Shown here: positions 27,744-38,554 of the stretch, in pieces
Position numbering within the stretch: the stretch's first letter is position 1
Layout: each line of letters starts with the position of its first letter
Assembly: GCA_902613185.1 (NCBI GenBank)
Contig: CACMGP010000001.1
Span: forward strand, 248,001 to 312,000
Direction: 5' to 3'
DNA from: an uncultured Alphaproteobacteria bacterium
GTDB lineage: Bacteria > Pseudomonadota > Alphaproteobacteria > HIMB59
Length of the DNA: 64,000 nucleotides
Translations under genes and position numbers: made by a program
The notes under the pieces: model-generated
Told to the model about the DNA's origin: nothing
Seen by the model: the letters and a program-made list of their open reading frames with translations, nothing else
Databases searched by the model: none

Positions 27744-28813
27744 AGGCTCTCTATTTTATTCACGCTTAATCCATAAATGCCAAGATCTAAATCCTCACCT
27801 AGTGAATTAGATAATACAGAAATATTATTGATAGAGAAATTTTTAAGAATTTGAGCTCCTAAACCATAATATTTTACCTTTTCGTCATTTGATAACTTCC
27901 CTAGATCGCCTAATATAGGATTGTTAATTAGCACAATTATTCCAGATCCATGAGATTTTATTTTTTCAATTGAAGCGTGTAAGTCTTTTGTTTTAGGATT
28001 ATTAAAATTCATAATTATGTCATCAAAACCCTGAACAGGATGAACTCTTGTCATTACGCTATCTTGTTTGGATAAATCTCCTAAGTGTAATGTTGCATGA
28101 TGTAACCCATCAATGGTGTTCTCAAAAACATTAAACTCAAAAATATCCGAATAAATATTTTTAATTTGGTGTTGCTTTTCAGGAATTTTTTTTATGAGCA
28201 AATCATTTTTAATTCTATATGCGATAAGATCTTGAATTGTCCCTATATTAATGGAGTGTTTTTTTGCGTAGGTTATCAGGTCTGGAACCCTAGCCATAGT
28301 GCCGTCATCATTCATAATTTCGCAAATTACTGCAGAGTCATTTAATCCAGCTAATCTAGATATATCTACAGCTGCCTCCGTATGCCCTGCTCTCGTTAAC
28401 ACTCCACCATCCCAGGCAATTAATGGAAATACGTGACCAGGGCTTACAATATCACCAGATTTAAAATTTGGATTTATAGCGGCTTTTACTGTTTCTGCTC
28501 TATCAAATGCAGAAATACCTGTGGTTATATTAGTGCTCGACTCTATTGAGACAGTAAATGCAGTGGTTTTTTTTTTCCAGTTATCAGGATTCATCAATGG
28601 AAGCTTTAATTCTTTTGCTCTCGTCTCAGATATAGATAAACAAATTAAACCTCTTCCATAAGTCGCCATAAAATTTATGTGTTCTGGTTTACAAAGAGAT
28701 GCAGGTATAATTAAATCACCTTCATTCTCTCTATCCTCACTATCAACTAAGATATACATTTTACCATTACGGGCATCGCTAATAATATTTTCAATATTTG
28801 TAAAATCTGACAT
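27740..28813 (-). CDS. ribB: RibBA-type fusion: active-looking DHBP synthase plus GTP cyclohydrolase II-like domain lacking zinc cysteines
   Basis: 357 aa; DSEDRENEGDLIIPASLC, GHVFPLIAWDGGVLTRAGHTEAAVD; C-terminal domain reads SVMTRVHPVQGFDDIIMNF where GCH II has SxCxTGDxxxSxRCDCG. Confidence 0.9.
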   Translation of the reverse strand: MSDFTNIENIISDARNGKMYILVDSEDRENEGDLIIPASLCKPEHINFMATYGRGLICLSISETRAKELKLPLMNPDNWKKKTTAFTVSIESSTNITTGISAFDRAETVKAAINPNFKSGDIVSPGHVFPLIAWDGGVLTRAGHTEAAVDISRLAGLNDSAVICEIMNDDGTMARVPDLITYAKKHSINIGTIQDLIAYRIKNDLLIKKIPEKQHQIKNIYSDIFEFNVFENTIDGLHHATLHLGDLSKQDSVMTRVHPVQGFDDIIMNFNNPKTKDLHASIEKIKSHGSGIIVLINNPILGDLGKLSNDEKVKYYGLGAQILKNFSINNISVLSNSLGEDLDLGIYGLSVNKIESL

Positions 28814-28825
28814 TAATCTAATAAC

Positions 28826-29404
28826 CTATGATTTTGAAGAGTGAGCGTATCTTGCAAGCATATCGACTTCAAGATTTAAAATTTCATTTTTCTTATATGT
28901 GTGAATATCAGTATATTTATAAGTATGAGGTATGATCATACAATGACATTTATTTGAATTAACTTCATTTATTGTAAGTGAAATACCATTTAGAGAAATA
29001 GAACCTTTTTGGACGATAAATTTTTTTAGATTTTTTGGAAACTTAAAAGATAAAAACCAACTACTACCAACTTTATATAATTCTTCAACAGAACAAGTGG
29101 TATCAATGTGACCAAAAACAAAATGACCAGAGATCTCATCGCCAACTTTTAAAGATTTTTCCAAGTTTATTTTTTTACCAACTCTCCAGTATTTAGCATT
29201 AGTTTTATTCATAGTTTCATATGAAATATCAGCTTTAAAAGTATTTTTATTTTTTGATGTAACTGTTAAACAAATACCAGAACAACATATTGAAGAACCT
29301 AACTTATATCCTTTTAAAGAGGAATAAATTTCAACTACCAAAGATTTTTCTTTCCTAGATAGTTTTTTAATTTTACCTTGAGATTGAATTATTCCACTAA
29401 ACAT
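28826..29404 (-). CDS. ribE: Riboflavin synthase (alpha chain)
   Basis: 192 aa; MFSGIIQSQGKIKKL, GSSICCSGICLTV, SGHFVFGHIDTT, GSISLNGISLTIN. Confidence 0.93.
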   Translation of the reverse strand: MFSGIIQSQGKIKKLSRKEKSLVVEIYSSLKGYKLGSSICCSGICLTVTSKNKNTFKADISYETMNKTNAKYWRVGKKINLEKSLKVGDEISGHFVFGHIDTTCSVEELYKVGSSWFLSFKFPKNLKKFIVQKGSISLNGISLTINEVNSNKCHCMIIPHTYKYTDIHTYKKNEILNLEVDMLARYAHSSKS

Positions 29405-30393
29405 TAATTTACAAATTTATAAATTGTATCTTGTCCATATTCAAAAGAGGATTTTAATTTAAGATTATTTTTTAATGATTTCATTGATAAAAAGTATTTT
29501 TTATTAAAATTTTTTATAATCATATTTGATTGGCAGACTATAATCTCGTCAAACAAATTACAATTAAGAAAATATTTAAAGGTGCTAATTCCGCCTTCGA
29601 TTAGAATAGATTGAACTTTTAAATTTCTAAATAAAGAAAAATCCTTATTTAATATTTTTTTATAATTAACTTTAAGTGACAAGTAATTTTTAATTTTATT
29701 TTTTTTATTTGAAAAAACGATTTTTTGAATATTTTTTTCAACCCCCTGTAATCTACAAGTTAATTTTGGTTTATCATCCAATAATGTATTCATACCGATA
29801 GCAATAGCATCGTGTGATAATCTCATCCTATGCATAAAATATTGAGTTTGTTCAGAGGTAATATTATTAATTGTTGGGCTTTTACTAAAACCGTTTTTGG
29901 AGATAGCAATTTTGAGAGTAATAAAAGGCCTATTTAAAGTTTGGTGAGTGTAAAAATATTTATTAATTTTTTTAAATTTATCTAAAGATTTTGAAGAGTG
30001 AATTACTTTGATATTTTGCTGCTTTAAAAATTTAATCCCCTTTCCTTTTATATTTGGATTTGGATCTAATGAGCTTATAAAAACTTTTTTTATTCCAGCA
30101 TTGGCAATTGCTTTTGCACAACATTTATTATTTTTAAAACAAGGTTCTAAACTAATATACATAACGGTTTTATTATTTATTTTATTTTTAGATAATTTAT
30201 TTAAAGCATTAATTTCAGCATGTGGCCTACCATTTTTTGAAGTCAAACCATAACTAAGAATAATTCCTTTTGAAGACTTAGAGTAGTCTACTATTAAACA
30301 TGCTACTGATGGATTTTTTCCAGTTAATCCAATATTTTTGATAGATAAGTTATTTACACTTTGAAGATAGTTTAAGTGATTAGAACTAATCAA
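29404..30393 (-). CDS. ribD: Bifunctional riboflavin deaminase/reductase RibD
   Basis: 329 aa; GRPHAEINAL, MYISLEPCFKNNKCCAKAIANAGIKKVFIS, ILIEGGISTFKYFL. Confidence 0.92.
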   Translation of the reverse strand: MISSNHLNYLQSVNNLSIKNIGLTGKNPSVACLIVDYSKSSKGIILSYGLTSKNGRPHAEINALNKLSKNKINNKTVMYISLEPCFKNNKCCAKAIANAGIKKVFISSLDPNPNIKGKGIKFLKQQNIKVIHSSKSLDKFKKINKYFYTHQTLNRPFITLKIAISKNGFSKSPTINNITSEQTQYFMHRMRLSHDAIAIGMNTLLDDKPKLTCRLQGVEKNIQKIVFSNKKNKIKNYLSLKVNYKKILNKDFSLFRNLKVQSILIEGGISTFKYFLNCNLFDEIIVCQSNMIIKNFNKKYFLSMKSLKNNLKLKSSFEYGQDTIYKFVN

Positions 30394-30396
30394 ATT

Positions 30397-30855
30397 TTAC
30401 TTTTTATCTATTGTATCTAAAAACTGCTCAAAATCTTTAGTTTCTCTGAAATCTCTATAAACAGATGCAAATCTCACATAAGCTACTTTATCGATTGTAT
30501 AAAGAGCTTTCATGACAGCCTCACCAATAACATTAGAACTAATCTCGTTTTCACCCATACCTTCAACATCGTTAACAATTCTAGAAATAAGTTTTTCTTT
30601 AGCATCAGTATCAACAGGTCTTTTACGTAATGCCAACTCAACAGATTTTGCTATTTTATCTCTGTCAAAATTTACCTTGTCTCCATCTTTTTTAACAACA
30701 ACTATTTCTCTAAACTGAATCCTTTCATGTGTTGTAAACCTACCTTTACAATCAATACAAACTCTTCTTCTCCTAATTACGGAACCATTTTCTGATGGTC
30801 TTGAGTCTAAAACTGATGTCTCTTTGTTTTTGTCAATACAAAAAGGACATTTCAT
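30397..30855 (-). CDS. nrdR: Transcriptional repressor NrdR
   Basis: 152 aa; MKCPFC...VLDSRPSENGSVIRRRRVCIDCKGRFTTHERI...AYVRFASVYRDF. Confidence 0.97.
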   Translation of the reverse strand: MKCPFCIDKNKETSVLDSRPSENGSVIRRRRVCIDCKGRFTTHERIQFREIVVVKKDGDKVNFDRDKIAKSVELALRKRPVDTDAKEKLISRIVNDVEGMGENEISSNVIGEAVMKALYTIDKVAYVRFASVYRDFRETKDFEQFLDTIDKK

Positions 30856-30860
30856 CAGTT

Positions 30861-32135
30861 CTAATAAATTGGGTATTTAGAGCAAAGATCTTGAACTTCT
30901 TTATTTATAGAACTTTCAAGCATTGAAATATCAGAATTAGATACTGAGAGATTATTAATTATTGTTGATATTTTCTCTCCAATAAACTTAAACTCCTCTT
31001 CTTTAAAACCTCTAGTTGTTGCAGCTGGAGATCCTAATCTAATGCCTGAAGTAATAGTTGGTGGATTTGGGTCATTTGCAACACCGTTTTTATTACAAGT
31101 CATTCCCGCCCTCTCTAGGCTTTCTTCTGCGTCTTTACCAGTTACATTTTTAGACCTTAAGTCTACTAAGACCATATGAGAGTCTGTACCGCCGGTAACA
31201 ATATCTATTCCATTTGACATAAGAACTTCGCCAAGAATTGAAGCATTCTTTTTTACTTGTTGGATGTAAGTTTTAAACTCTGGTTGTAGAGCTTCTCCGA
31301 AAGCGACTGCTTTTGCAGCAATTACATGCATGAGTGGACCGCCTTGTAAACCAGGAAATACAGAGCTATTAAATTTTTTTCCGAGATCAAGGTCATTTGA
31401 AAGAATCATACCACCTCTTGGTCCTCTAATTGTTTTGTGAGTAGTAGATGTTACCACATGCGCGTGTGGTAATGGGTCTGGATACTCTTTTGCAGCAACT
31501 AGGCCTGAATAGTGTGCCATATCAACTAACAAGTAGGATCCAACTTTGTCAGCTATGTCTCTAAATTTTTTAAAATCAATATTTCTTGGATAGGCAGAGC
31601 CACCAGCTATGATTAAACTTGGTTTGTGTTCAATAGCTAGTCTTTCAACTTCATCATAGTCTATTAGGGAAGTTTCAGGATTAATACCATATTGAACAGC
31701 ATTAAAGTATTTTCCAGATTGGTTTGGTCTAGAGCCGTGAGTTAAATGTCCACCAGCATCAAGAGACATTCCCAAAATAGTGTCACCAGGTTTAATTAGT
31801 GCTAAAAATACAGCTTGATTAGCTTGTGCACCGGAATGAGGTTGAACATTAGCATAACTACATCCATACAATTTTTTTAGTCTATCGTTTGCTAAATTTT
31901 CAGCTATATCTACAAACTCGCAACCACCGTAATATCTTTTTGCACTATAACCCTCAGCATATTTATTGGTCATTATCGAACCTTGAGCTTCTAGTACAGC
32001 TTTAGATACGATATTCTCAGAAGCAATTAACTCAATTTGGTTTTGTTGCCTTGAAAGTTCTTGTGAAATACTTTGAAATAAATCTTTATCTGCATGTTCT
32101 AGATTACTAGAAAAAAAATTCTCACTAAGTGTCAT
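30861..32135 (-). CDS. glyA: Serine hydroxymethyltransferase
   Basis: 424 aa; [54 protein letters not shown]. Confidence 0.97.
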   Translation of the reverse strand: MTLSENFFSSNLEHADKDLFQSISQELSRQQNQIELIASENIVSKAVLEAQGSIMTNKYAEGYSAKRYYGGCEFVDIAENLANDRLKKLYGCSYANVQPHSGAQANQAVFLALIKPGDTILGMSLDAGGHLTHGSRPNQSGKYFNAVQYGINPETSLIDYDEVERLAIEHKPSLIIAGGSAYPRNIDFKKFRDIADKVGSYLLVDMAHYSGLVAAKEYPDPLPHAHVVTSTTHKTIRGPRGGMILSNDLDLGKKFNSSVFPGLQGGPLMHVIAAKAVAFGEALQPEFKTYIQQVKKNASILGEVLMSNGIDIVTGGTDSHMVLVDLRSKNVTGKDAEESLERAGMTCNKNGVANDPNPPTITSGIRLGSPAATTRGFKEEEFKFIGEKISTIINNLSVSNSDISMLESSINKEVQDLCSKYPIY

Positions 32136-32572
32136 AGTTGCGATATTCTCCTTAAATGTCTCCCTTTGTCAAATTCTGTTTTAAAATAGGCGTTGAGCAT
32201 AGCAAAAATATTTTTTTTTACAAAAGGTCTTCCTTTTAAACATATAACATTGCTATTGTTGTGTTTTCTGGTCATTTTTGCTGTTTGTGCATTATGACAA
32301 AGCGATGCTCTTATGTGCTTATGTCTATTAGCACTAATACTTACTCCTATTCCCGATCCACAGATCAAGATACCCATGCTTGATTTATTGATATTTTTAC
32401 ATAATTTTTTTGCAAATTTTGGATAATCTACAGATTTATCTGAATTAGTGCCTAAATCGAAGAAATTAAATTTTTTTTTGGCCAAATATTCCTCAATAAT
32501 TAATGATTTTAATCTAAAACCTGCATGATCAGAGGCTATATAAATAGTTTTATAATTTCCTGGTAATTTCAT
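32132..32572 (-). CDS. rpiB: Ribose-5-phosphate isomerase B
   Basis: 146 aa; [49 protein letters not shown]. Confidence 0.94.
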   Translation of the reverse strand: MKLPGNYKTIYIASDHAGFRLKSLIIEEYLAKKKFNFFDLGTNSDKSVDYPKFAKKLCKNINKSSMGILICGSGIGVSISANRHKHIRASLCHNAQTAKMTRKHNNSNVICLKGRPFVKKNIFAMLNAYFKTEFDKGRHLRRISQL

Positions 32573-33182
32573 CTCTAGAAAAAGGTAAATTAATATTCAA
32601 ATTAATCAATACTCTGTTAACTATTCTGCTCATAAAATCAAAAAAAACCAACTGATGATCTTTGTTATCTTTCAAATGTTCATAAATAAGCTCATAAGTT
32701 TTCAAATTACTTATATCGTCGAAATTGAAAATTTTTTTTAAAACACTCTTATTCAAATCGGGTTGATAACCTGAAGCTTTTAAAATTTCAAGCTCAAGTA
32801 GTAATAGCTCTGGAAGGTAATTAGATCTTTCGTTCAATTTAGAAATCAATAAAAAATAATTACTTACAACATTTGAATTTTGGTCAGCTAAAAATAATAA
32901 TTTATTAATTAAAAAACAAAAATAATCAATTGTCTTTAACTCATATTTTGAAAACAAAAACCATTTAAATGTATTTATAGATGTTGAGGAAAGGCAAACA
33001 TTATTATTATCAAATTCAATTTCATTAATTGATCCTTTAACATATGTAGAATTTTTTTTTTTTGATTTTCCTCCAAAAACTATTAGAGATTTTTGCCCAT
33101 ACTCAGTGGAGTAAACTGAAATATTTAAATGATTTTCTTTAAAATTTTCAACTTTCGTTATTATGGCTTCAGTTTTGTACAA
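32550..33182 (-). CDS. recO: DNA repair protein RecO
   Basis: 210 aa; EAIITKVENFKENHLNISVYSTEYGQKSLIVFGGKSKK (RecO OB fold); conserved position near rnc. Confidence 0.85.
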   Translation of the reverse strand: MYKTEAIITKVENFKENHLNISVYSTEYGQKSLIVFGGKSKKKNSTYVKGSINEIEFDNNNVCLSSTSINTFKWFLFSKYELKTIDYFCFLINKLLFLADQNSNVVSNYFLLISKLNERSNYLPELLLLELEILKASGYQPDLNKSVLKKIFNFDDISNLKTYELIYEHLKDNKDHQLVFFDFMSRIVNRVLINLNINLPFSRDEITRKL

Positions 33183-33186
33183 TAGA

Positions 33187-33840
33187 TTATTTACTAAATT
33201 TATTGATGATCTTGATCATTTTTTTTGCTGCTAAAATTTCGGCTTTTTGTTTTGAAACTCCCTCTGCTTCTACTTCATTATCCTTAATTTTCAATGATAC
33301 TAAAAATTTAGGTTTATGTTTTGTTCCAGCTTCCTCAATTAATTTGTAAAGAGGAATTGTCTTATATTTCTTTTGACAATATTCTTGTATAAATGTTTTA
33401 GGGTCTTTTTGTGGAAGTATGTCTAATTCATTTTGCCATAATTCCATTATTAATTTTTTTGAAAATACTAAACCTTTTCTTGTGTAAACAAACCCGATGA
33501 GAGACTCTAATGCATCAGCGTATATAGAATTTTTACTTGAGTCGGGATCAAGTTGATGTTTAAAGATATCACCTAAATTATTTTTTCTGAATATTTTGGC
33601 TAAGGTATTTGTATTAACAAGATGAATAAACCTTCTTGAAATCTCATCTAAAGTATTGTGTGAAAAAGTAGTTATCAAATATTCTGAAATTACTAAACCC
33701 AAAACTCTATCTCCTAGAAATTCATATTTTTGAAAGGGTTTATCGGTATTTTTTTTTGATTTTTCAAAACTATCGTGTTCTATGCTTTTATTAAAACCCT
33801 CAAGGCTTTTAATTGTTTTGAAAATTTGTGTCTTATTCAA
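33187..33840 (-). CDS. rnc: Ribonuclease III
   Basis: 217 aa; KYEFLGDRVLGLVISEYL, YADALESLIGFVY, dsRBD KPKFLVSLKIKDNEVEAEGVSKQKAEILAAKKM. Confidence 0.94.
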   Translation of the reverse strand: MNKTQIFKTIKSLEGFNKSIEHDSFEKSKKNTDKPFQKYEFLGDRVLGLVISEYLITTFSHNTLDEISRRFIHLVNTNTLAKIFRKNNLGDIFKHQLDPDSSKNSIYADALESLIGFVYTRKGLVFSKKLIMELWQNELDILPQKDPKTFIQEYCQKKYKTIPLYKLIEEAGTKHKPKFLVSLKIKDNEVEAEGVSKQKAEILAAKKMIKIINKFSK

Positions 33841-33845
33841 AATAT

Positions 33846-34577
33846 TTATTTGATAATTCTAAAGAGCCTATCATATCTAATATGAAAGGGTAAATTCCAA
33901 AATTTTGATAGAGAGAAATCTGTATCAACTGAGAACCAAATAAACCAAACTTTGCCAACTATATTAACTTTTGGCACAAATCCAACTCCACTTAAAATTC
34001 TACTATCCGATGAGTTATCTCTATTATCACCCATGAAAAAGAATTTATTTTTTGGTATTTCGTACTCAGGAGTGTAATCAAGTGGTCCATCATTCGTGAT
34101 ATTTAATATCCTATACTCATTTTCAATTAACTGCTGAATTTCCTTACCGTATTGATCATCATAAAAAAATCCATCCTCTATCTGATCTAGCCTTTCAAAA
34201 TCAGTTGAATTTTCGGTTTTTAGATAAATTTTGCCATTTACAACTTTTATTGTTTCTCCTGGTAGCCCAACTAATCTTTTCACATAATTGATATTTTCTT
34301 GTCCTGGGAGTTTAAAAACAATTATATCGCCTCTCTCAGGTTTACTTTCAAAGATTTTTCCTTTGAACGGAGGAAGTCCAAAAGGAAATGAGTATCTTGA
34401 GTATCCATAATCCCACTTAGAAACAAATAGAAAGTCCCCAACCAATAAGTTGGGCTTCATTGATCCAGAAGGAATTTTAAATGGCTCGATAGCAAAAGTT
34501 CTAATTACCCCTGCAATGATTAAAGCCCAAAAAAGCGCTTTAAAATTATTAATTAAAGATGATTTAACTTTGCTCAA
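33846..34577 (-). CDS. lepB: Signal peptidase I
   Basis: 243 aa; EPFKIPSGSMKPNLLVGDFLFVSKWDYG, RGDIIVFKLPGQENINYVKRLVGLPGE, FFMGDNRDNSSDSR. Confidence 0.95.
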   Translation of the reverse strand: MSKVKSSLINNFKALFWALIIAGVIRTFAIEPFKIPSGSMKPNLLVGDFLFVSKWDYGYSRYSFPFGLPPFKGKIFESKPERGDIIVFKLPGQENINYVKRLVGLPGETIKVVNGKIYLKTENSTDFERLDQIEDGFFYDDQYGKEIQQLIENEYRILNITNDGPLDYTPEYEIPKNKFFFMGDNRDNSSDSRILSGVGFVPKVNIVGKVWFIWFSVDTDFSLSKFWNLPFHIRYDRLFRIIK

Positions 34578-34932
34578 TAATTACCGACGCAATCGAATAT
34601 AATTTTGTGTCTGTTAGGCTAACATGAATAACATATTTCCCAAAAGTATCATTTAAATAACTTTCAAGTTTATTTTTTAGAGAAATGACTGGTTTTCCTA
34701 ATTCATTACGACTAACCACAATATTATTTGGGTAACAAGGAGATCTAAAGCCCATACCTATACTTTTTGAAAAAGCCTCTTTTATTGCAAAATTATTTGC
34801 TAATAAGTTTTTATTAATTGATTTGAATTGATCATTCAAAAAGTATTTAGATATGAAATTTTTCTTATATTTAGCATAGATATTATTAACTCTATCTATC
34901 TCAACTAAATCTATACCATGACCAATTATCAT
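34564..34932 (-). CDS. acpS: Holo-[acyl-carrier-protein] synthase
   Basis: 122 aa; MIIGHGIDLVEIDRV, ANNFAIKEAFSKSIGMG, HVSLTDTKLYSIASVI. Confidence 0.93.
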   Translation of the reverse strand: MIIGHGIDLVEIDRVNNIYAKYKKNFISKYFLNDQFKSINKNLLANNFAIKEAFSKSIGMGFRSPCYPNNIVVSRNELGKPVISLKNKLESYLNDTFGKYVIHVSLTDTKLYSIASVIIEQS

Positions 34933-35636
34933 TTTTTTATTAAATTTCTAAAAATATTTATAGTCTTGGTTAGTGAAATAAATATTGCTTCAGATATTAT
35001 AAAATGACCAACGTGAACAGTATCGACATGTTTTCTTTTTTTTATAAACTTAATATTTTTAAAATTTAAACCATGCCCTACATTTACAATTAATTTTTTA
35101 GAGTGAGCATACTCAATCATTTGATTTATTTGATTTATTGTGGATTTTCTAATAATTTTTTTATCTAAATTACCTGTGTGTAGTTCTACTGTATCAAAAC
35201 CTAAATTTTTAGCTAAATTAATCATTTTTTTTGTCGGGTTTATAAAGGCACTTAATTGTATATTTTTTTTTCCAGATATTTTTAATAATTTTTTTAATTT
35301 TGGTTGTGATATTTTGTTTAAATTAAGACCACCCTCTGTTGTAATTTCATTTCTTTTTTCGGGAACAATACAAATAAATTTTGGATTGATCTTGCTTGCT
35401 ATTTTTATCATCTCTTCCGTAAGCGCCATTTCAAGATTTATAGGAATTTTAGAATATTTTTTTAATTCAAAGAGATCTTTATCTTTTATGTGCCTCCTAT
35501 CTTCTCTTAAGTGAACAGTTAGTGTATCAATTTTTGCTTCTTGACAAACTTTCAATGCTCTAATTAAATTTGGATTATCCTGACCCCTAGCATTACGAAG
35601 AGTCGCTATATGATCTATATTAACGCCTAGTTTCAT
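34929..35636 (-). CDS. pdxJ: Pyridoxine 5'-phosphate synthase
   Basis: 235 aa; KLGVNIDHIATLRNARG, DTLTVHLREDRRHIKDKDL, VNVGHGLNFKNI. Confidence 0.95.
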   Translation of the reverse strand: MKLGVNIDHIATLRNARGQDNPNLIRALKVCQEAKIDTLTVHLREDRRHIKDKDLFELKKYSKIPINLEMALTEEMIKIASKINPKFICIVPEKRNEITTEGGLNLNKISQPKLKKLLKISGKKNIQLSAFINPTKKMINLAKNLGFDTVELHTGNLDKKIIRKSTINQINQMIEYAHSKKLIVNVGHGLNFKNIKFIKKRKHVDTVHVGHFIISEAIFISLTKTINIFRNLIKK

Positions 35637-37777
35637 TAATAATTAATTGATTGTCTTTTAACTTTATCAACTTGGCTTAAAGTTTTCATTTCGGCAAGAA
35701 CAAATTTTAGTTTATCTGAGCTTTCAATACTTATATCTATAATAAATGTGTAAACTTTTTTAGTTCTATTAGCGATACGAATATTTTCGATATTAATTTC
35801 ATGCTTATCGAAGATTGATGTAATACTAAATAGAGCTCCGGGTTGGTTTTTAATAACTATCTCTATCCTTGAGTTAAATTCAGATTGACTTTCTCCTTCC
35901 CCCCATTCAGATTTATAAAAATTATCTTTATGATAATAACCTAAACTGTCACAAATTGTATTGTGTACTACTAGACCTCGACCATATGACATTATTGAGA
36001 TAATGCTATCGCCTTTAATAGGAGAACAACAAGTTGCATAATTAATAGCAATACCATTTTCATATTTTAATACATTTACTCTTTCTTCGTCATCATTAGA
36101 TTGAAAAATTTTTTTTACAATATTATCTTCCATTTCCTTAAATAATTTATCTAGTTCAGCTCTAGATAAAAAACCTCTTCCAACATTTTCAAAAAGTTTA
36201 TTTTTAAATTTAAAATCAGTTTTGTTTAAAATTTTGTTAAAAGTATTTTCGTCGGCAGCAATGTTTTTAGACTTTGCGATATAGTTTAAAATATCTTTAC
36301 CTAGTATTTCAAACTCTCTTCTTCTTTTTGACCTAAAAAAATACCTTATTTTTTCTTTTACTTTTTCTTTTTTTACAAATCTAATCCATAAAGGTGAAAT
36401 TGTAGTGCTTTCATCAAGAATGATTTCAACTTGATCTCCATTATTTAGTTTTGTACTTAAAGGTGACTCTTGTCCATTAACTATTGCTCCAGCGCATCTA
36501 TCTCCAATATCTGTATGAATAGTATACGCATAGTCAACTGGAGTGGAGTCAACTGGGAGTGTAAATAATTCTCCTTTAGGTGAAAAAACATAAATTTGTT
36601 CATCAAAAAATTGTTGTGAGGTTTTGTTAAGGATGAGATGTTGTTCATCTTTTTCCTCAACATAATTTACAGCATCTCTTAACCAAGCATAGACGCCCTC
36701 GCTTTGACTATCTTTATTTAAATATTTATATCTCCAATGTGCAGCTATACCATTTTCCGCTATCATATGCATAGCTCTTGATCTTATTTGTACTTCAAAT
36801 ATTTTTTTTTGAAAAATAAGATCAGAATGTATCGATCTATACCCATTGGGTTTTGGACTAGATATATAATCTTTTGTTCTTCCAACTTTAGCGGAAAAAT
36901 TTCGGTGAATAATACCCAGAACCCTGTAACAATCTCTTGTTGATTTAGTAATGATCCTGACAGCAGCTATATCAGATATAGAATTTAAATCTGTATTTTT
37001 CTTATTTATTTTTTTCCAAATAGAGTAAGGATTTTTTTTTCGGTAATGAATCTCAGCATCAATATCAGACTTGGAAAGTTGCTCCCTCATTAAATTTTCA
37101 AGATCAATAAATGAACCTTCTAAGTTTTTGAAGGTATTATCTATTTTGTCATTGATTCTGTTAAAAATATCTGGGTGTAAATTTTTAAAAGATATATTTT
37201 CTAAAATTGATTTCCAATTCTCAAATCCTAATCTTTGAGCAAGCGGGGCATAAATTAATAAAGTTTCATTGCTCACTCTTTTTCTTTTTTCAACATCTTT
37301 AAAATAATGAATAGTTTTAATATTATGAAGTCTGTCAGCTAATTTTATAATTAAAACTCTTATATCTTTAGCAGTAGAAATTAATAATTTTCTGAAATTT
37401 TCGGCCTCTTTTTCTGATCTTGTTGTTTTTTTTTCTTCCAAAAAATCTATTTTGGTCAAACCATCAACGAGGCCAGATATTGCATCGCCAAAATTTTTTT
37501 TTAATTCATCTTTTGAAAATTCAGTATCTTCAATGACATCGTGTAGTAAGCCAGTAATTACAGTTTCAGTATCTAATTTTAATTCAATTAGTGATTTACA
37601 TACTTCATATGGATGAATTATATACGGATCTCCAGAGGCACGAAATTGGTCCTTATGAGAATTTTCAGCAACCTCAATAGCTTTTACAAATAGATCCTCT
37701 CTAAAATTTTTGTCATATGATTCTAATGCGGATTTAAACTCGCTGTAACTTTTGTTGAAGTAGCTGGTTTGGAACAT
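35636..37777 (-). CDS. spoT: Bifunctional (p)ppGpp synthetase/hydrolase (RelA/SpoT homolog)
   Basis: 713 aa; HPYEVCKSLIELKLDTETVITGLLHDVIEDT (HD), VGRTKDYISSPKPNGYRSIHS (synthetase), TGS and ACT domains. Confidence 0.96.
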   Translation of the reverse strand: MFQTSYFNKSYSEFKSALESYDKNFREDLFVKAIEVAENSHKDQFRASGDPYIIHPYEVCKSLIELKLDTETVITGLLHDVIEDTEFSKDELKKNFGDAISGLVDGLTKIDFLEEKKTTRSEKEAENFRKLLISTAKDIRVLIIKLADRLHNIKTIHYFKDVEKRKRVSNETLLIYAPLAQRLGFENWKSILENISFKNLHPDIFNRINDKIDNTFKNLEGSFIDLENLMREQLSKSDIDAEIHYRKKNPYSIWKKINKKNTDLNSISDIAAVRIITKSTRDCYRVLGIIHRNFSAKVGRTKDYISSPKPNGYRSIHSDLIFQKKIFEVQIRSRAMHMIAENGIAAHWRYKYLNKDSQSEGVYAWLRDAVNYVEEKDEQHLILNKTSQQFFDEQIYVFSPKGELFTLPVDSTPVDYAYTIHTDIGDRCAGAIVNGQESPLSTKLNNGDQVEIILDESTTISPLWIRFVKKEKVKEKIRYFFRSKRRREFEILGKDILNYIAKSKNIAADENTFNKILNKTDFKFKNKLFENVGRGFLSRAELDKLFKEMEDNIVKKIFQSNDDEERVNVLKYENGIAINYATCCSPIKGDSIISIMSYGRGLVVHNTICDSLGYYHKDNFYKSEWGEGESQSEFNSRIEIVIKNQPGALFSITSIFDKHEINIENIRIANRTKKVYTFIIDISIESSDKLKFVLAEMKTLSQVDKVKRQSINY

Positions 37778-37806
37778 CAGCTAAAATAATAAACTAAATA
37801 TAACTT

Positions 37807-38073
37807 TTAATCTTCAAGAAGATGATCTTCGTTTTCTTCTTCTTTTTCTTGAACTAATTGATAACTCTTAATAATGTCTTCTTTGACATCTCCGACACTA
37901 ATTTTTTCATCAGCAATTTCTCTAAGAGCTATGACCGTGCTTTTATCATTATCTAGTGGAACCTGGGCTTCATTACCTGCATTAAGAACCTTTGCTCTGT
38001 GAGATGCCAGTAAAACTAAATCAAAAAGACTATCAACGTTTTTAGTACAATCTTCTACTGTAACTCTTGCCAT
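37807..38073 (-). CDS. rpoZ: DNA-directed RNA polymerase subunit omega
   Basis: 88 aa; [33 protein letters not shown]...[16 protein letters not shown]. Confidence 0.95.
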   Translation of the reverse strand: MARVTVEDCTKNVDSLFDLVLLASHRAKVLNAGNEAQVPLDNDKSTVIALREIADEKISVGDVKEDIIKSYQLVQEKEEENEDHLLED

Positions 38074-38116
38074 GTGAGGTTTATATGAAAAAGTAAGTAA
38101 GATTACAAGAAAATTA

Positions 38117-38554
38117 TTATTTTTTTAAAATTCTTTGTCTTTTACGATCCCACTCTCTTTGCTTAATTGTCTCCCTTTTATCAAATTTCTTTTTACCGAT
38201 GCCAACTCCAAATTTTACTTTTGCTAAACCTTTTTCATTAAAGAAAATCTCCATAGGAACCGCTGTAAAACCTTTTGTGGTCAACATTCCTAAAATCTTC
38301 TTTATCTCTCTTTTATTAAGTAAAAGTTTTTTTACAGATCTCGTCTTCTTTTTGAGGTCAAAATTCTTACCTCTTGAAATAATTTCAAAATTATTGATGT
38401 AAATTTCACCTTTTTGTTCATTAATAAAACTTGACTGAATAGAGGCTTTCCCACTTCGAAGTGGTTTAACTTCATTGCTTTCAAGCACTATTCCAGCAAC
38501 ATAAGTTTCTTTGATTTCATAATCAAATTTTGCTCTACGATTTTGAATAGACAA
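38117..38554 (-). CDS. smpB: SsrA-binding protein SmpB
   Basis: 145 aa; [29 protein letters not shown]...[19 protein letters not shown]. Confidence 0.96.
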   Translation of the reverse strand: MSIQNRRAKFDYEIKETYVAGIVLESNEVKPLRSGKASIQSSFINEQKGEIYINNFEIISRGKNFDLKKKTRSVKKLLLNKREIKKILGMLTTKGFTAVPMEIFFNEKGLAKVKFGVGIGKKKFDKRETIKQREWDRKRQRILKK

